64,000 nt of DNA from Trichoplax sp. H2 (lineage: Eukaryota; Placozoa; Uniplacotomia; Trichoplacea). The notes below the pieces were generated by a model. That model was not told where the DNA came from, made no database searches, and saw only the letters and a program-made list of their open reading frames with translations. Positions 10,931 to 24,761 of the stretch are shown here, in pieces. The stretch is taken from contig NOWV01000086.1 of the NCBI GenBank assembly GCA_003344405.1, positions 1 to 64,000 on the forward strand. Reading direction: 5' to 3'. Both the position numbers and the translations under genes were made by a program. How positions within the stretch are numbered: the stretch's first letter is position 1; each line of letters opens with the position of its first letter.

Positions 10931-13900
10931 ATGGCGGCTAACCCTGACTATACACAGCTATGGACAAACTTAACCTCTGCCTTGAAGGGAAATGAAATTA
11001 CTTTGCTAAAGGGTAAAATGACCATATTTATTCATTTTTTATTGCTAATTTAAATACTGATCATAAATACAAAATTGCTATTATACAGAACTGGCTACAA
11101 CCACGGATTTGCGTGATGTATTCCCAGTCATTCGATGTTGGCATCTAGGTAAGACAACTTGAAAAGTTGTTTCAAATGAATTACAACTACGTAAAGTAAT
11201 AATAATAATAATGCAATGGATATACTGATGATTAAAATATATTTAACAAGATCATCAGCAATAACAATTATAACCTAACAGTCTATAAATGATTCGCAAA
11301 CAGTACAGTAATGTGTATCAATGTTGCCCTACATACAGTAAGTCAATGCCAAATACTGTACATAGTTCAATACTGACTTAGGGAATATAATGTACAGTGC
11401 AATGGATATATTTTAATATTTTACGAAGAGTACGCGCATATGGGCAATTGTTAAAAGTATAAACATATAAGAACAATTTAAATTATTCATGGAATATGCA
11501 TTGATTGAACAAATCTATCCACTAATTTAAACTGCGTTGAATGTCTCATAATCATGTAGATTATTTCCGATCCAGTATTTTACCAAAGATAAAGGAACAT
11601 TTTTGGAAGCGCTTTCCCAATTATCAGGAAAAAGTGGGTGTGAATTTTACTACTAAAGTCATAAACATTGTAAATTTGAAGACCATAATTAGTTCATGTT
11701 AAACCCTTAAATATTGAAAGTATGATAATACAATACTCCTTCGTACTCATTCCTCAAGCGGAGGCCAAGCAGTAGATTTGATTATAAATATATACTAGTA
11801 CAAACTCCCGTCGCTTTGCTGACGGTTTACGATAATGTGCTCATTTGTTAATAGTTAACTGATAGTATTACCATTTGATAGACCTGTCAGAGGTTCAGTA
11901 ACTTTATACCGTGTATTTGTTAATAATTAATAGCTGTGATGGAGTTGCCACTTCACAAAATACTAATAAAGTGATAAATAGACTTCTTAAATTTGAAGAT
12001 GTTTGACTCTCAGCTGCATCTGATATATTACTGTATATGCTGCGCAATCGACTAAATTTACACGTATTATGCATATTTTACATATTGTCTACGTCAACAT
12101 CATTTCGACACGCATCATAGCGATCTCAATGTGCAATAATAAACTATGTTACTTACTGTTAGTTATTGCTATCGAAGACTGTGAATGATATTCAGCTTGA
12201 AGTGGCTTATATAAAACATTTCTTCTGAAGGTATTAAATGAAATTTAACGATTAATCTACGACGTTATAGGACATCAAAGAAGCCAACTGGAATGGAGTA
12301 ATTAATTCTTTCAGTTATTTGCATAAACATGTGCAATCCGCTGTCACTCCGATTGTCTTCTTGGATGACTTAGTTTTTAATCATAGCAGGTAACGTTTGA
12401 ATTTACATAACATAGTACAAAAGTGGTATAGTAAACTAACATATACGAATGATTAAATTATCCATTAGTGGTATGCAATAGCGCAGATATTAGTCGAATG
12501 ATGTAAAGATACTGCGAAATACCTCTGTAGAAATTAAATTATTATACGTACATGTAGAATTATAATCTATAATTACAAATTAAGATTAATGCAAAAGAAT
12601 TTTTAAAGCTATAATTCGTTTTGCAGCGATCCTTTACGCCAGGAGTACTATCGGCTATCTTGGTCCGTTGTTTTTGACAAGTTTTCGCAATCAGTTATTG
12701 ATTCTCTGGAGAATTTTTATTCGATAGCCCTGTCCATATTTTTACATTTTCACCAAGATGACTGGGAAGGTTGCAAACTGCCAATGATTAAAGAATTTTT
12801 GCGAACTGAAAGAAATTATTTAAATTACTTTATTGATATTTTAACTAAAATTTTGCAGCAAACGATTTAATTATTATGATACAATGGGATCCACACATAT
12901 ACGCTTAATTATTTTGTAAATACAAAAATAGGTATTAATTATGTATTATATCATCAATTTAGGCGATAGTTTGCCAACAGAATTATCTGAATTGATTGAT
13001 AATGGCTATTCACCTGAGAACTTAATGGAAGAATTTAAAAATTTCAATTCACAAGTAAACAACTTGCAAATTGTCAAGAAAGTTTGTTCTGCCTGCTTTA
13101 CCGAAGTACTATGCAATCATGTAAGATAGTTAATCGCCCTTGAATTCATAGCTCTAAATGTTAGGATAATAAAGCTATGTTAATATTGAATGTTGCCTTA
13201 CCAAATAAATAACATCGATAAATTAACGTAACAGTAAGGCTTTACGTTCTCTATTAAACTTACTAGATCGACAACCACATCCGTGAAATTTGTACAGGAC
13301 AGTATGATCAGTACTGCTTGCCTCAAATGGAATCTTGGATTAACAATTTCTTACTAAAATGGATTCAGACCGTGCTGGCTGGTATGTAAAATTTTAGATA
13401 ATAACATAACCGTCCCTGTGGACGTATATTAAGTAGCCGCAATACAAAATCACTTACTAAGACTATCCTCGTTTGACTTTTAACACGTGAATATTTTGCT
13501 TACCTAACAAATCGAAGATTGTTTTTTAACTATTTATATTTATCTAATAGAAGACGATACAGTAACCTCTTGGAAGACCTTCATGATTCATCAGTTATAC
13601 AAAGTATATGGAGAACTAAGGTGATGTTTATTGTAATCATATACCACAAATTTGTTAAAAAAACTGATAACAACGTAATTTTATTTACAACCGCGTAAAT
13701 AGTTACTAATCAGTTCAAAATGATGTAATTAATTTTCGTTTTATCCATAGGATTTCAGAATTATTTGATATCATTATCGACTTTCCAGAATCAAAGGCTA
13801 GTTTAGAGGAGTTAAAGGTATATCTACTCCGTTGATATAGGCTGTCTAATAGTATCTTAGTCACAATTTTCCCGTTAAAATGTTGTAAATATTTGTGCTT

Positions 13901-16409
13901 TATTTGATCTCGTTACTATAACAGTTATGCATGGAAAGAAATGATTTGCGTAAAACAATAGCATATTCTTTAAGAAATACGTAAGTAGTAAAACTGACAT
14001 TGATAATGCTTCTGATAATTATTTAATCGAAAAGCCTTTTCTCAATAATGTTCCAACAGCTTCGAAACTAGACTGTTGCATCCTGGTGCTAATACGAACG
14101 ATATCCTTGATCAGTACATATCAGCAATTCACTCGCTAAGAATTATTGATCCATCTGGAATAATTCTCGATGTAGCCTGCTATCCTATTCGGAAGTATTT
14201 AAGGTTATTAATCTACGGGATATTATTCAATCTTGCAGTCGGTTCGTAGATTTTATAAAAGCTATTACAGCATTTTTAACAACCATACCTTTATTCATTA
14301 CACTTGATAGCTCAAGAGAAGATACTATCAGATGTATTATATCAAATTTGACTAGCGACACTGATGGAGAATTAGCTCAAGTAAGTTGAACGCGTAAAAA
14401 TATCATAATAGCTGCATGAATTTAATCATGATTTATTCTACACTAACTTCATTTTTTCATTGAAATGATAGCAACTCGCTCGTGGAAATAATTCCCTAAC
14501 GGATTCATTTAATGAAAGCGATACGGACAGCGATGAAGACTGGTCTCCAGATCCTGTCGATGCTATAGCCAGAAGTAAGCTCGTTTAATCCGATTGTAGT
14601 ACCACAGAAAGATATCAATTGATACGGTTACTAAGCTGCCATGATATTTCCTTTAACATGCTGAAATTGTCTTCCTAAATTAGAGGGCATGACATCTGGA
14701 TATCATAAGAAAAAAGACGTTTTAAGGTTTCACTTCAATAATTCATATGCTATCGCATTAATCCATGGTAGCGTACAACTTTTTTAATTTTAGTCATTTG
14801 ACTAATCCTTGATTATGATTTCTTTTGATTAAGTATGCTGGTAACCATTTATGGAAGTAAACAACTATTTTCCTCAGAGTACCGAAATCTCTTAGCTCAT
14901 CGATTGTTAACGCTGTTTGATTTTAACACGGACAAAGAGGTACATTTCCGCATTACTAGTAATTTTTTTCTGAGTAGAGATTTATTATTATCTTACATCG
15001 TTGTTGAATAATTGTTATATCTATAGATTCGCTATTTAGAACTTCTTAAATTAAAATTTGGCGAAACCAATTTAAGTGACTGTGAAGTGATGCTAAAGGA
15101 CGTAAAGGATTCCTGCCGAATTAGTGACCATATTCAATCAACAATGAATAAGATTGTACAAGAAGAAAAAGATGATAGCCTAATGGTACATCCTCGTAGA
15201 CACTAAATTTGAGTTCATGCAGGTTAATGCTATATTTATCAGCCACTAAATTGCAATCATAAAATTTTACAACAGTTGGACTTCCAGTTAAATACTTTGA
15301 TTATATCTGAGAATTTCTGGCCGAAATTTAAGGAAGAAAAATTGAAATTACCCCCCAAAATTGAAAAGTAAATAATACGATAAAAACACATCGTCTCGAT
15401 TATGACAATTGCATTAAAAATTGGATTCAAAAAGCAATCAAAATTTGTGATCCGCAATAAAAGCTTTCTTTGTTATGGGTATACAGGACCATGACTGCAT
15501 TTGCAAAGCACTTCGAAAAGCTGAAAGCAATGAGGGGTCTGCATTGGAAATATCATTTAGGATTAGTAAATATTCAAATCGAAATTGCTAACCATCAAAA
15601 AGAATTCTCCGTAACTCCATTGCAAGCATCCATTATTTATTTATTCCAGGAGAAAGGTATAATATTTGTACAATAAGTTAAACATTGACCATCAATTGAA
15701 GCAATTACATCGCATACCTTGACGATATTTTTAAGGTTTTACAAGCTAAAGTAATGGTATAATTTTAATTACATTTAGTGCAATGGACTATCGAAGAAAT
15801 CAGTGAAGAACTGCAAGTTAGCAGTACAATCTTACGTAGAAAGATTTCTTATTGGATTAATCAGGGGCTTCTTAAAGAAACTCCTGTAGACTCATATAAT
15901 CTAGTTGAGGATAGTGAATATGATATGTCTGGTACGTATACCATATACGCTAGAATGAAATCTATATCATTTATGTATTATGCAACTGATGTTGTTCCAT
16001 TGGTTTTCATATATTCATGATTTACAATTTAAGGAATTACTCCGGAGGATGCTATTACTGAGGATGATGAAACAACAACTGTAACTTCCGCAGCTGATCA
16101 ACATGAAGAAGAACAGGAGGTTACCAACGCTTGTGAAATTTATAACGTAGATCCTGTACTCACATCTTAAATTAACGTTACTGATATTTCTTTTTTTGAA
16201 ATTGTGTGATATAGCTGTACTGGTCGTATATAGTTGGAATGCTGACCAATTTTCCTGCCATGGAGTTAGACCGCATCTGTAGTTCATTGAAGCTCTTCAT
16301 ACCAAGTGCAGGGGAGCTTTCTTCAAGAGATTTGAAAATGTTTTTGGATAAGAAAGTACAAGAACAAAAGCTAACCCATAATAATGGTGAATACGCTTTA
16401 GTAAAATAA
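10931..16409 (+). CDS. ANAPC2: Anaphase-promoting complex subunit 2 (cullin-like)
   Basis: This is the cullin-type scaffold of the APC/C ubiquitin ligase, which holds the RING subunit APC11 and drives mitotic exit. Exons: 10931-11012, 11089-11148, 11560-11633, 12271-12389, 12627-12769 (end uncertain), 12963-13120, 13267-13381, 13551-13620, 13751-13817, 13925-13980, 14060-14203, 14311-14380, 14472-14574, 14684-14726, 14834-14939, 15027-15185, 15276-15367, 15487-15656, 15779-15931, 16034-16119, 16215-16409. This gives about 754 residues (human 822). Diagnostic stretches are LLHPGANTNDILDQYISAIH, the acidic DWSPDPVDA, VTIYGSKQLFSSEYRNLLAH and LKAMRGLHWKYHLG in the cullin homology region, then ILRRKISYWINQGLL and the C-terminal winged helix ending EYALVK. 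The start is the first in-frame ATG (AAGAATGGCG); the frame is open further upstream but has no ATG. AATAAA at 16518-16523 is a likely polyadenylation signal. Confidence 0.93.
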
Positions 16410-19400
16410 CTTCTGCTATCATCTAATTGAGATTTGCTACGCTTTTGTCATCATAAAACTAAGCTAATTTCGGTTCTAGATTTTTACCTTGTTCTCGGGT
16501 TATTATGATTAACTGTAAATAAAATCTACAGTTTCATTTGCTTTTTATTTCCATTGTGAAATATTTACAATCAATGAGATCATTGCAATCCATTCATTCA
16601 ATTCCATTTGTATCAAAATTATGAAAACAATTTTATGTGTTACTCATGCACTACTGTAAAGAACTAATGCAATGGACGTTAAAACTCTCTGTAAATAACA
16701 CTTATAAGACTGGATCAATATGTTGTATAAAATTTTAAATATAATCTAAGAAATTCATTTCATCCCGCAAATTCATTGCGCTGTATAGCGTGGACGGTAA
16801 AGGAATTGTTATTGTATAAGATATTCACAGTAACTGCAACTTTATGCTGTAATCATATATAACTTGGAAGGTTGATTAATTAGCCTTATTATAATCTTTC
16901 GTATCAATTAGTATGATTAATTGATCTAATCCATTATTCAAATACGGCCATTTTTACTAAAAAAGTTCCATTATTGTAGAAAACTGTGTTTACAAGAATT
17001 CTTATCTTATCAGAAGCGTAAGAATGATAACGCACAGCAGTAACTTTTGAAACTTTAATAGACATATTATTCAAATAAATAATATGAATTTTATGTTTAT
17101 GATTAGTATCAATTAGCTCATAGCAGACGTATCGGTTTATGTGATTGTGCCAAGATTTTCGTATATACATCTGCATTAGCAAAATAATTTCGCAACCTCT
17201 TTTTTAATAGTATGGCACTATTAAATAAATTTTCGCTATTTCATTGAGATGAAGATCAATTTCGATTGTAATGACTAGTGAATGCGTATTAGCAATATGA
17301 GGTGCTGGTAATTTAAACTCATCGTAGACGAAAATTATGTACGTATTATATAATTTTGTTTATATAAAATCAACAACTATTGGTATACAAATCAATCTTT
17401 TTAACTTAGTGTTCTTGATATTCAACATTGTAGCAATACTTCCACCAATAGATTATAGAGGTTATAATTATAAATAGCTCCACGTAGAAGAAGTAAACTA
17501 ACGTATTCGTTGAAGGTATGGTAAGAATGCTATACTTAAATAATACAAATAGAAACCTTGATAATTGATAATTAATCAGAGATTTCGTGATCTTAGTAAC
17601 TTGAACGAAAATGATTTCTCCATATTCGTTCTAAAATCCTACCAATTGGCGTTTAAAATCTTGCTACATATAACTTAAAGTAGGTCATTCCGAATATTCC
17701 AACTGATTTGATTATCATTATCTGCAATATAATGGCAGTAACAGTGATGCCGTTTAAAGTATTCTACTATGGAATACGTGTGCACTATTCCAGAGATGCA
17801 AACTTATAAGTACATATTACCCAAATAAAAAATAACATGATAATGCAGACACTGATACAGTAATTAGATTTTTACATGATTCGTGAAGTATTACGAGCTA
17901 GGAATACAATAGGTACAACTGGTAATGTTGCTAAGTTAAATATCTGATGACAGATTTTGAGTTTCGATAATTATAAAAATCCAATGTATGCGTAATACGA
18001 TATGATCATGCGAGTATGAATTTAATTTTTTGCCTTCATGTACTATCAGAACGTGGAATGTACACACAACTTAATACGTAAGCCAATCCATGTCAGCAAT
18101 AATTGACGAACATTAACCTTAATTACCGTAATAAAATTTTAACAATGGGTTTTCATTCTATTAAATTCAAATTTGGAATAGATGTAGATGGCAAAACATT
18201 TTGTCTATTTGTTACAAAATTTAAGTAACTTTGCTTTATCACAGATAGTTTATTTTCACTTGATCAGATAATAAAATATAAGCTCTAAAATAGAATATTA
18301 TACCTTAATGAAGATAATATTAATAAAAAATTGTGGTCAAAATCACTTTTACCTTAGATAATCAACTAAATTTTTATAGTTATTATTTATAACATCAGAA
18401 TTCTATGAGGTGATTTTAATGCTATAAAATTAAATTTATATCATGACTGAGGATGACTTGAATTAAATTTAAGAGCTTAAAACTTTACTGAAAATGATTA
18501 AAATTGATTTTCCTTGAGTTTCCAAGAGTCGCAGCCATTTTTAGACCATCATTATTACAGTAAATGAGCACGAACACGATAATGGCTATAAGATATTCTT
18601 AAAGCAATTGATTATAATTATTCAATATAATCATCTAGGCTCGATAAGATCTTAATCGTATTTCATGTTAGAAATCAAAGTTGTAACAGTAAAAGACTCA
18701 AATTTTTATTTTACTTCATTTCACCTAACAAACGTAAGAAATTCTTAATAGCTTTAACTAATTATAGGACAACGCTTAGAAGCCAAAAATCTCCCTTATT
18801 GAACCAGAAATTTTTGATACACGTTATCGGAACAATAATCAGTCAATTAATACACGCATACATAATGCATTAAGTATACTAGATTCGTGAGAAATTAACT
18901 TTAATAATAAAGGCTTCGGATTAAAAATAATAAAAAATATCAATGGCTTTTCTCCTATCTAACTCGATATTATCATGTAAATACACAAAATAATAACTCA
19001 AATAAATGTACCAGTCACATATTATTTCTGAATATGAATATATATTTTTTACAGGGCATACGGATTGTTTACATTGCAATCTTGTTTATTAAATAGTTCT
19101 AGTCAAAATTTCTCTCTTAGGCTGATACTATATATCGTTGCTTGAGCTTGTAATACGTGGTTAAACATTTTATCAGAAGCATACGTAACGATCTTAATTA
19201 GTCATTATTAATGGGAATGATAGCCAATTAAACACTTGTTTTATAAAATGTAGACATCGACGTCTATCATTCGTTTTTTAAGTTATGAATGATTATGGTA
19301 TTATAATATGAGTTAAGTTTCCTTCCATTACAATCCAAAATGCGATTAAAGAAGGACATTTATATTCTACTACTTAAATCAAAGCTAGAATTTTAAAATA

Positions 19401-19996
19401 CGTTAACGATCTTGAGAAGGAAGTGTGTCTATTAAAATCATTTACTATTATAATAACCTTTACAAAATGCTGTACAGTCGTCTTCCATGCAAAGCAGTAT
19501 ATTTATTAGAAAAGACCATTGTATATTAATAAATATAACAATTATTATTCTAAATATTAAACTTTGAGATATTTCTTTTAATTATTTTATGGATCCTGTC
19601 AACATCCATTTTCTCTCATGCAGTATAGAATCATAAACACTATGTTTCGAATTAGACAATACTCGATCGCAACTATAGAAATTAATGTATCAATTTCAGT
19701 CTTGTTTTATATTCCTACAGCGTTCCTATTCCATCTAAAAATTCAAAACAACCTCATTTAAGAATCGTCACTTTATAACCAATTTTATTATATTAGTTCT
19801 GGGTATCCTCTCCCTACTTTACCGCCTATATATATCTTGGTCGAGGTGACTGCAATGGATCTTTAATTATTCAACATCTATAAATTATTATTATATTAAA
19901 TACCAATACTTCTATCTACAACTCAAATTAATTTCGTTATCGCTATCGAAAATGATATCAAAATCTCATTAGACTTTATCAAAATTATCATTCAAC
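16410..19996. other. Gene-free AT-rich spacer before the GPCR region
   Basis: Apart from the likely ANAPC2 polyadenylation signal near 16518, I see no exon chain, long open frame or RNA gene. It marks the change from compact multi-exon genes to sparse single-exon receptor genes. The last ~150 bp is the presumed 5' flank of the first receptor gene. Confidence 0.5.
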
Positions 19997-21124
19997 ATGA
20001 CTAGCCTGTTTAATAATAGCATAGTAGCGCTAGCATCTGCTTGGACTTGCGGATTAGGTGGTATCGTCGCCAATTTATACGTAATGACCACCTGCATAAG
20101 CAATTATCGGTATAGAATCAAAGAGGTAACAGCAGCAATGCAAATCAGTGAAGCATCTCGTCTGAATTTAAATATTACAAGCCCCTCTCGAGATTATCAA
20201 AACAAGAAACGGATAAAAATGGGTAAAGTGGCTATACTATTTTTTGTTAATTTAAGTATGGCTGATATGATGTCGTCACTTTACTTAGTTATATTAGCAA
20301 TAGCTGATGCATGCGCCGATAGCGAAACGAAGTCTTACTTGATTTATGCTAACGAATCAAAGACAATTTATGTAAATCGTAGTATTGTAGGAGAACAGTT
20401 AAAAATTTGGAATCATAGTTTTCTATGTCAATTCTTACGATTTCTAACCATAAGTGGATCCACAATTTCAGTTTGGATGACATTAATGATTGCAATCGAT
20501 CGATTTGTTTTGATCGTATATCCATTAAAAATGAACTGGAAATTTACTCTACGTCGTACAATTTGGATATGTCGTCTTATTTGGCTTTATGGCTGTGGTT
20601 GTGGGTTATTGGCTGTCATCTTAGCCAAATTAACTTCGCACAAGCGGACCAATAGCTGGTACAGTCGACTATGTATTATCGACAATCTAGACAACGATCT
20701 CGTTATTGCATTTGCCGCATTTCTATCTGTTAATAGTTTGCTTATTTACATTGTTGTTTCTGTGTTACTGTTTATTTCATTATATCATGTTCGAAAATCT
20801 CCAGTGAGAATTAAATCTCAAGTTAATAATAGAACTAGATCTTATATACGAAAAATAGGAGCTGAAACAAGCCTTGTAATCACAAGTATAATTGTTGTTA
20901 CTAATATTTTTTGTTGGCTACCTACAACAGCGATATCGCTTCTTTACGCTCTTGGAGTAACGAAAATTGGAAAAGTTATGTTTGGTCCTTACGGAACCTG
21001 GATAACATTGCTATTTCCCGTAAACGGTTTTCTTAATCCGATAGTTTTTATCGTATTAATACATTTACGTTACTTTAAGCGTAAAAAAAGTCTTTCAATT
21101 CTAGTAATATCAAAAGCCGATTAA
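19997..21124 (+). CDS. Intronless class A GPCR, first intact member of the local family
   Basis: This is a single-exon seven-transmembrane receptor of 375 residues. TM1 is about 8-34 (N26 in the GGIVANLYV motif), TM2 76-104 (NLSMAD, D90) and TM3 144-170 (C144, DRF at 168-170 in place of DRY). TM4 is about 188-211, ECL2 has WYSRLCIID with C226, and TM5 is 236-264. TM6 is 290-319 with CWLP at 306-309, and TM7 is 332-357 with NPIVF at 347-351 in place of NPxxY. It has no signal peptide and only a very short N-terminus. Intracellular loop 1 is about 40 residues, far longer than the usual ~6, and the TM2-TM3 loop is about 40 residues with N-glycosylation sites (NES, NRS, NHS). The FPVNGFLNP form of TM7 recalls leucine-rich-repeat receptors, but no LRR domain is present. 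The ligand is unknown. Confidence 0.92.
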   Translation: MTSLFNNSIVALASAWTCGLGGIVANLYVMTTCISNYRYRIKEVTAAMQISEASRLNLNITSPSRDYQNKKRIKMGKVAILFFVNLSMADMMSSLYLVILAIADACADSETKSYLIYANESKTIYVNRSIVGEQLKIWNHSFLCQFLRFLTISGSTISVWMTLMIAIDRFVLIVYPLKMNWKFTLRRTIWICRLIWLYGCGCGLLAVILAKLTSHKRTNSWYSRLCIIDNLDNDLVIAFAAFLSVNSLLIYIVVSVLLFISLYHVRKSPVRIKSQVNNRTRSYIRKIGAETSLVITSIIVVTNIFCWLPTTAISLLYALGVTKIGKVMFGPYGTWITLLFPVNGFLNPIVFIVLIHLRYFKRKKSLSILVISKAD

Positions 21125-23784
21125 GATCATTTCCCAATATTTGAATACATAGTAATTTTATTCTCTTCATTTTTTGATAAAATCTAAATGTAATAACCAC
21201 TTCTATTAATTTCAACTTCTTCATTTTAGTATAGCGAAGTAGTTTAATATTTTATTCAATTCTGGAAACTATGGGTATTACAGTCAGCACTTTATTAGGT
21301 CATAAATTAGATCTTATTTCCAAATCGTAAAAAAAGCGAGCGTAGTTACTACAGTATAAGTACCAAGAAATGATTAATGATTTACAATAGAGAGTGCAGT
21401 AAATGGCAGATTCACATGATACCATTCTTTATACGCTGTGAAATGACTAGAATTATGTCCATTGGCAAAGTACTAAATATCTATAACGGTCATACTGCTA
21501 TTGCTGGATGAGAATAAATGAGTTAATTCTCTGATAGATCTAAACGAGCTGCAAACTTTAATGACTTTATTCGTTTTATAACGGGCATTACGAAGCTAGT
21601 ATTATTATAAAATTTAAGACAACGTGTTGACAATGAAAGTAGGGATCAAATAGCCATCAATTTTGGATACGATTACCTAAGCATGTTGACATTTTTATCA
21701 ATAAAAATATTTACAAATCGTCTAATGTTGTAATTTTGGCAATTATGACACGTCTGGATGTTTTAAAAAAAATTTAAACTACACTTCACAGTCGTACATA
21801 CTTAGGCTTTAGATATTCACATACAAACTTAAATTAATGACTGTACGACATTTTTTATACTTATGTGTATAACTGGAAACGATTTTTGAATTACGTTAGT
21901 GGTTGTAGCAAACAATTCTATTACTACCCTACAGTCGACATTTTCTACAATCGTTTAGCACAAACATATATAATGAAAAGAGAAATATATACGAGTAGAT
22001 CATTATACCTATTTCTACATAATTATCAATTTTGAATATCAGAACGCTTTCAATTTAAGAATTGATTGTTTCAATTTCATTCTTAATCTAATTTATGAAT
22101 ATATTGTTTCGCAAATTATCTATTTTTCAAAAAACAACATCACTGAGATCGGTTATATTATGACGAACACAATAACATTTAACCATTGTATCGTCGTTAC
22201 TTTTAGATATTTCACTTCATCATTGTACCTATCTAGGAAGCTTATATATTAAGATAATCTAGCTGTGAATTTTCTTCCAATGTATTTGTGATGGAGGGTT
22301 CGAAGAGTCAAATAATGTGGTTTTAGTTGCCATGCAGAGAATTGCACAAGGAGCTTAAGAAAAGAAGATACTTTACTGTAGATAGTAGTTAGGTACAATG
22401 TGATAATTACGGTAGATCAGCGTGGTAACTGCTATGAGTAAAGTGTGAATACTAACTGTGACTAATAATGCAACTTAAGAAATCTAAGGTAGAAAACGGC
22501 GGTATTTATAGCTATGGTATGTGAATACATGCAAAGAACATGATTATAGGATTAGATACAACATATACCATAACAGGCTATAGAATAGCAGATGATTGTA
22601 GAAAATAGTGAGGACTGTAATAACTAAATGTAGTAAGCCATATTTGAATGTAGAGCGAACAGACTGTAAATATGTCTGTATTTAATAGCAATACAAAATG
22701 TCTATATTTAAGAGTAGATTACAGTTACAGTACAATCCAAATACACTATAGTATTGCTTAGTGCAGATTATTAACCTGTTCTTTTGAATAGCTAATTTAC
22801 TAGTTACTGTAACGAATTTCACATCCGCCGCCTTAAACCAAATATGATTACATCATTTATTAATATTTTAATAATTGAAACCCAATCTAATCCAGTAAGT
22901 TTGACCGATATTGGCATCCTATTCTGGCTAGACTTTATTAAAAGTAAAATAGCATTTAAAATAGTCACTTTCATAGTAGTATTGGTGGTAAAAAAAATAG
23001 AATTTTACTTAATTTAATTAAACTACCAACAATTACAGTCCAAGCAAAATAAATTAGAGGAAAAGCACCAGTTTATTATAACTTAAACAAAAATCTTGGC
23101 AAAACTTTTTAAATGAATTACAAAATACGAGCAGAACTAAATGCCCAAACCAATCAAACTATCAATTAATGAGATAACTCACGACTATCCTGGACTTTTT
23201 TATCTTCTCTAACTTCAGCTGCACTAAATTACTGAACTACGTCACATTTTATATGTTGCGCAGAGCAGTTGGTGATACTAGACTATCCATTTATCATTCT
23301 AAAGTACTCCAAATTAAACTAGCAATCAAACACATTTGATAAGATAAATTATACCCTAGACTCCCGAAAACTACTAAATTAATACTAAATATAGTTTAGC
23401 TTGAAACTGTACATTTCTATTGTATATATACACTAAGACAAAATCACAATCCCAGATCAAATATTTTGGGTCAAGCCGCATGAAATAACAAAGTAACATT
23501 AACTTCTACTGTAATTGATGATCAAAAATTAGCACACATATATTATATTCTATTAACTAAATATATCGCTGGAGTTATAAAATTATAACATCTGATTCTT
23601 AACAAAATTATGCTACGGATTATCTCAACTTATAACCTGAATAAAGCAGTCGCGTTTACTCTATACTTAGATACTTAGTAAAATCTATTACTATAATCAA
23701 CCAAATAAGTCATATTTTTAAAGCTAGAATACTTATTACGATACAAAAATTAAACTAGAATAAGAATTTGCATCAATCTCATAA
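21125..23784. other. Gene-free spacer
   Basis: AT-rich DNA without a supported gene. A moderately less AT-rich tract near 22290-22740 has no open reading frame and no terminal repeats that I can see. Confidence 0.45.
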
Positions 23785-24020
23785 ATGAAAACAGGCACCT
23801 GTAAGAAGCTTTAAAGTCACATGTATGATTGTAATTGCTGATATCCTATGTTGATTACCAATACTACCACTTCAATTTACCTTAAAATTAGAGACAAACC
23901 AAAGCGTATCAGATCGATTATGTTTACGGTTCATGGCACACTGATAACTTTGCTATTTCCGGCAGGTATCTTTGTTAATTTGATAGTTTTTATCGCTTTA
24001 ATGCATATGAGTATGCACTA
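23785..24020 (+). pseudogene. GPCR relic (TM6-TM7 fragment)
   Basis: The DNA aligns by eye with the last ~230 bp of the receptor at 19997-21124, from just before TM6 to the end of TM7. The TM6 Trp codon of the CWLP motif is a TGA stop here, and the frame shifts before TM7. TM7 survives as TLITLLFPAGIFVNLIVF, so the NP motif has become NL. No recognisable TM1-TM5 sequence lies upstream. It is a truncated, disabled copy. Confidence 0.8.
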
Positions 24021-24675
24021 CCACAAATACTGAAAAATTGTCCTTATAACGGCTGGATTAAAAGCCGGCTAAAGACATTTCTTAATAATTCGCAATATTC
24101 AGTAACTTTGTTCTCTTATCTATTCATAAAATTGAACCGCTTCAAGTATCACTTCTCTGATACTGTATTGTGTTATTTACTTCTTCTCTTGTTTTTAAGG
24201 AATTGTATTAACAATTCATCGAACTTTAGAAACTGCGTTACAATCGGTATCAAATCCAAAAGTTAGGTTAACCGTTTAAAAATATAAACTTCATGATCAG
24301 ATTTGAAATAAACTATCGATGCCGCCAATTTGGAATTCTATATAGAAACTGAATAAAATATTCTTATCACTTTTCGTCGTCGGTGAATATTTAAAAATTG
24401 CACGTTATTTTATTAAACTGTGTGGATGAATACAAATCACTGCCGGTGCCTAAGATTGATACAATTGTCTTAAATATAAATTTTATGACAATGATACTGC
24501 TACCAGTACAACATTAATTAATATTTAAGAATAGAGAAATTTTTCATTTATTTTTGCTTCTAAAGTGAATGTAGATCATCATTACTCTTGATTAATATTA
24601 ATATTTAATAGTCAATAATATGATACCTCGCACGCTTCTGAATTTCACATACTCGTATGTATGTATGCATGAGTT

Positions 24676-24761
24676 AGCTAGTTCATAATATAACCAAGTC
24701 ATATAAGCTAGTTCATGATATTACCAAGTCATATAAGACTTGTTACAATCGCTTGTAACAA
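24676..24761. repeat. 30-bp tandem duplication followed by an 8-bp-stem hairpin
   Basis: Units 24676-24705 and 24706-24735 (beginning AGCTAGTTCAT) differ at two positions. Directly after them TTGTTACA (24740-24747) pairs with TGTAACAA (24754-24761) around a 6-nt loop. Confidence 0.8.
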
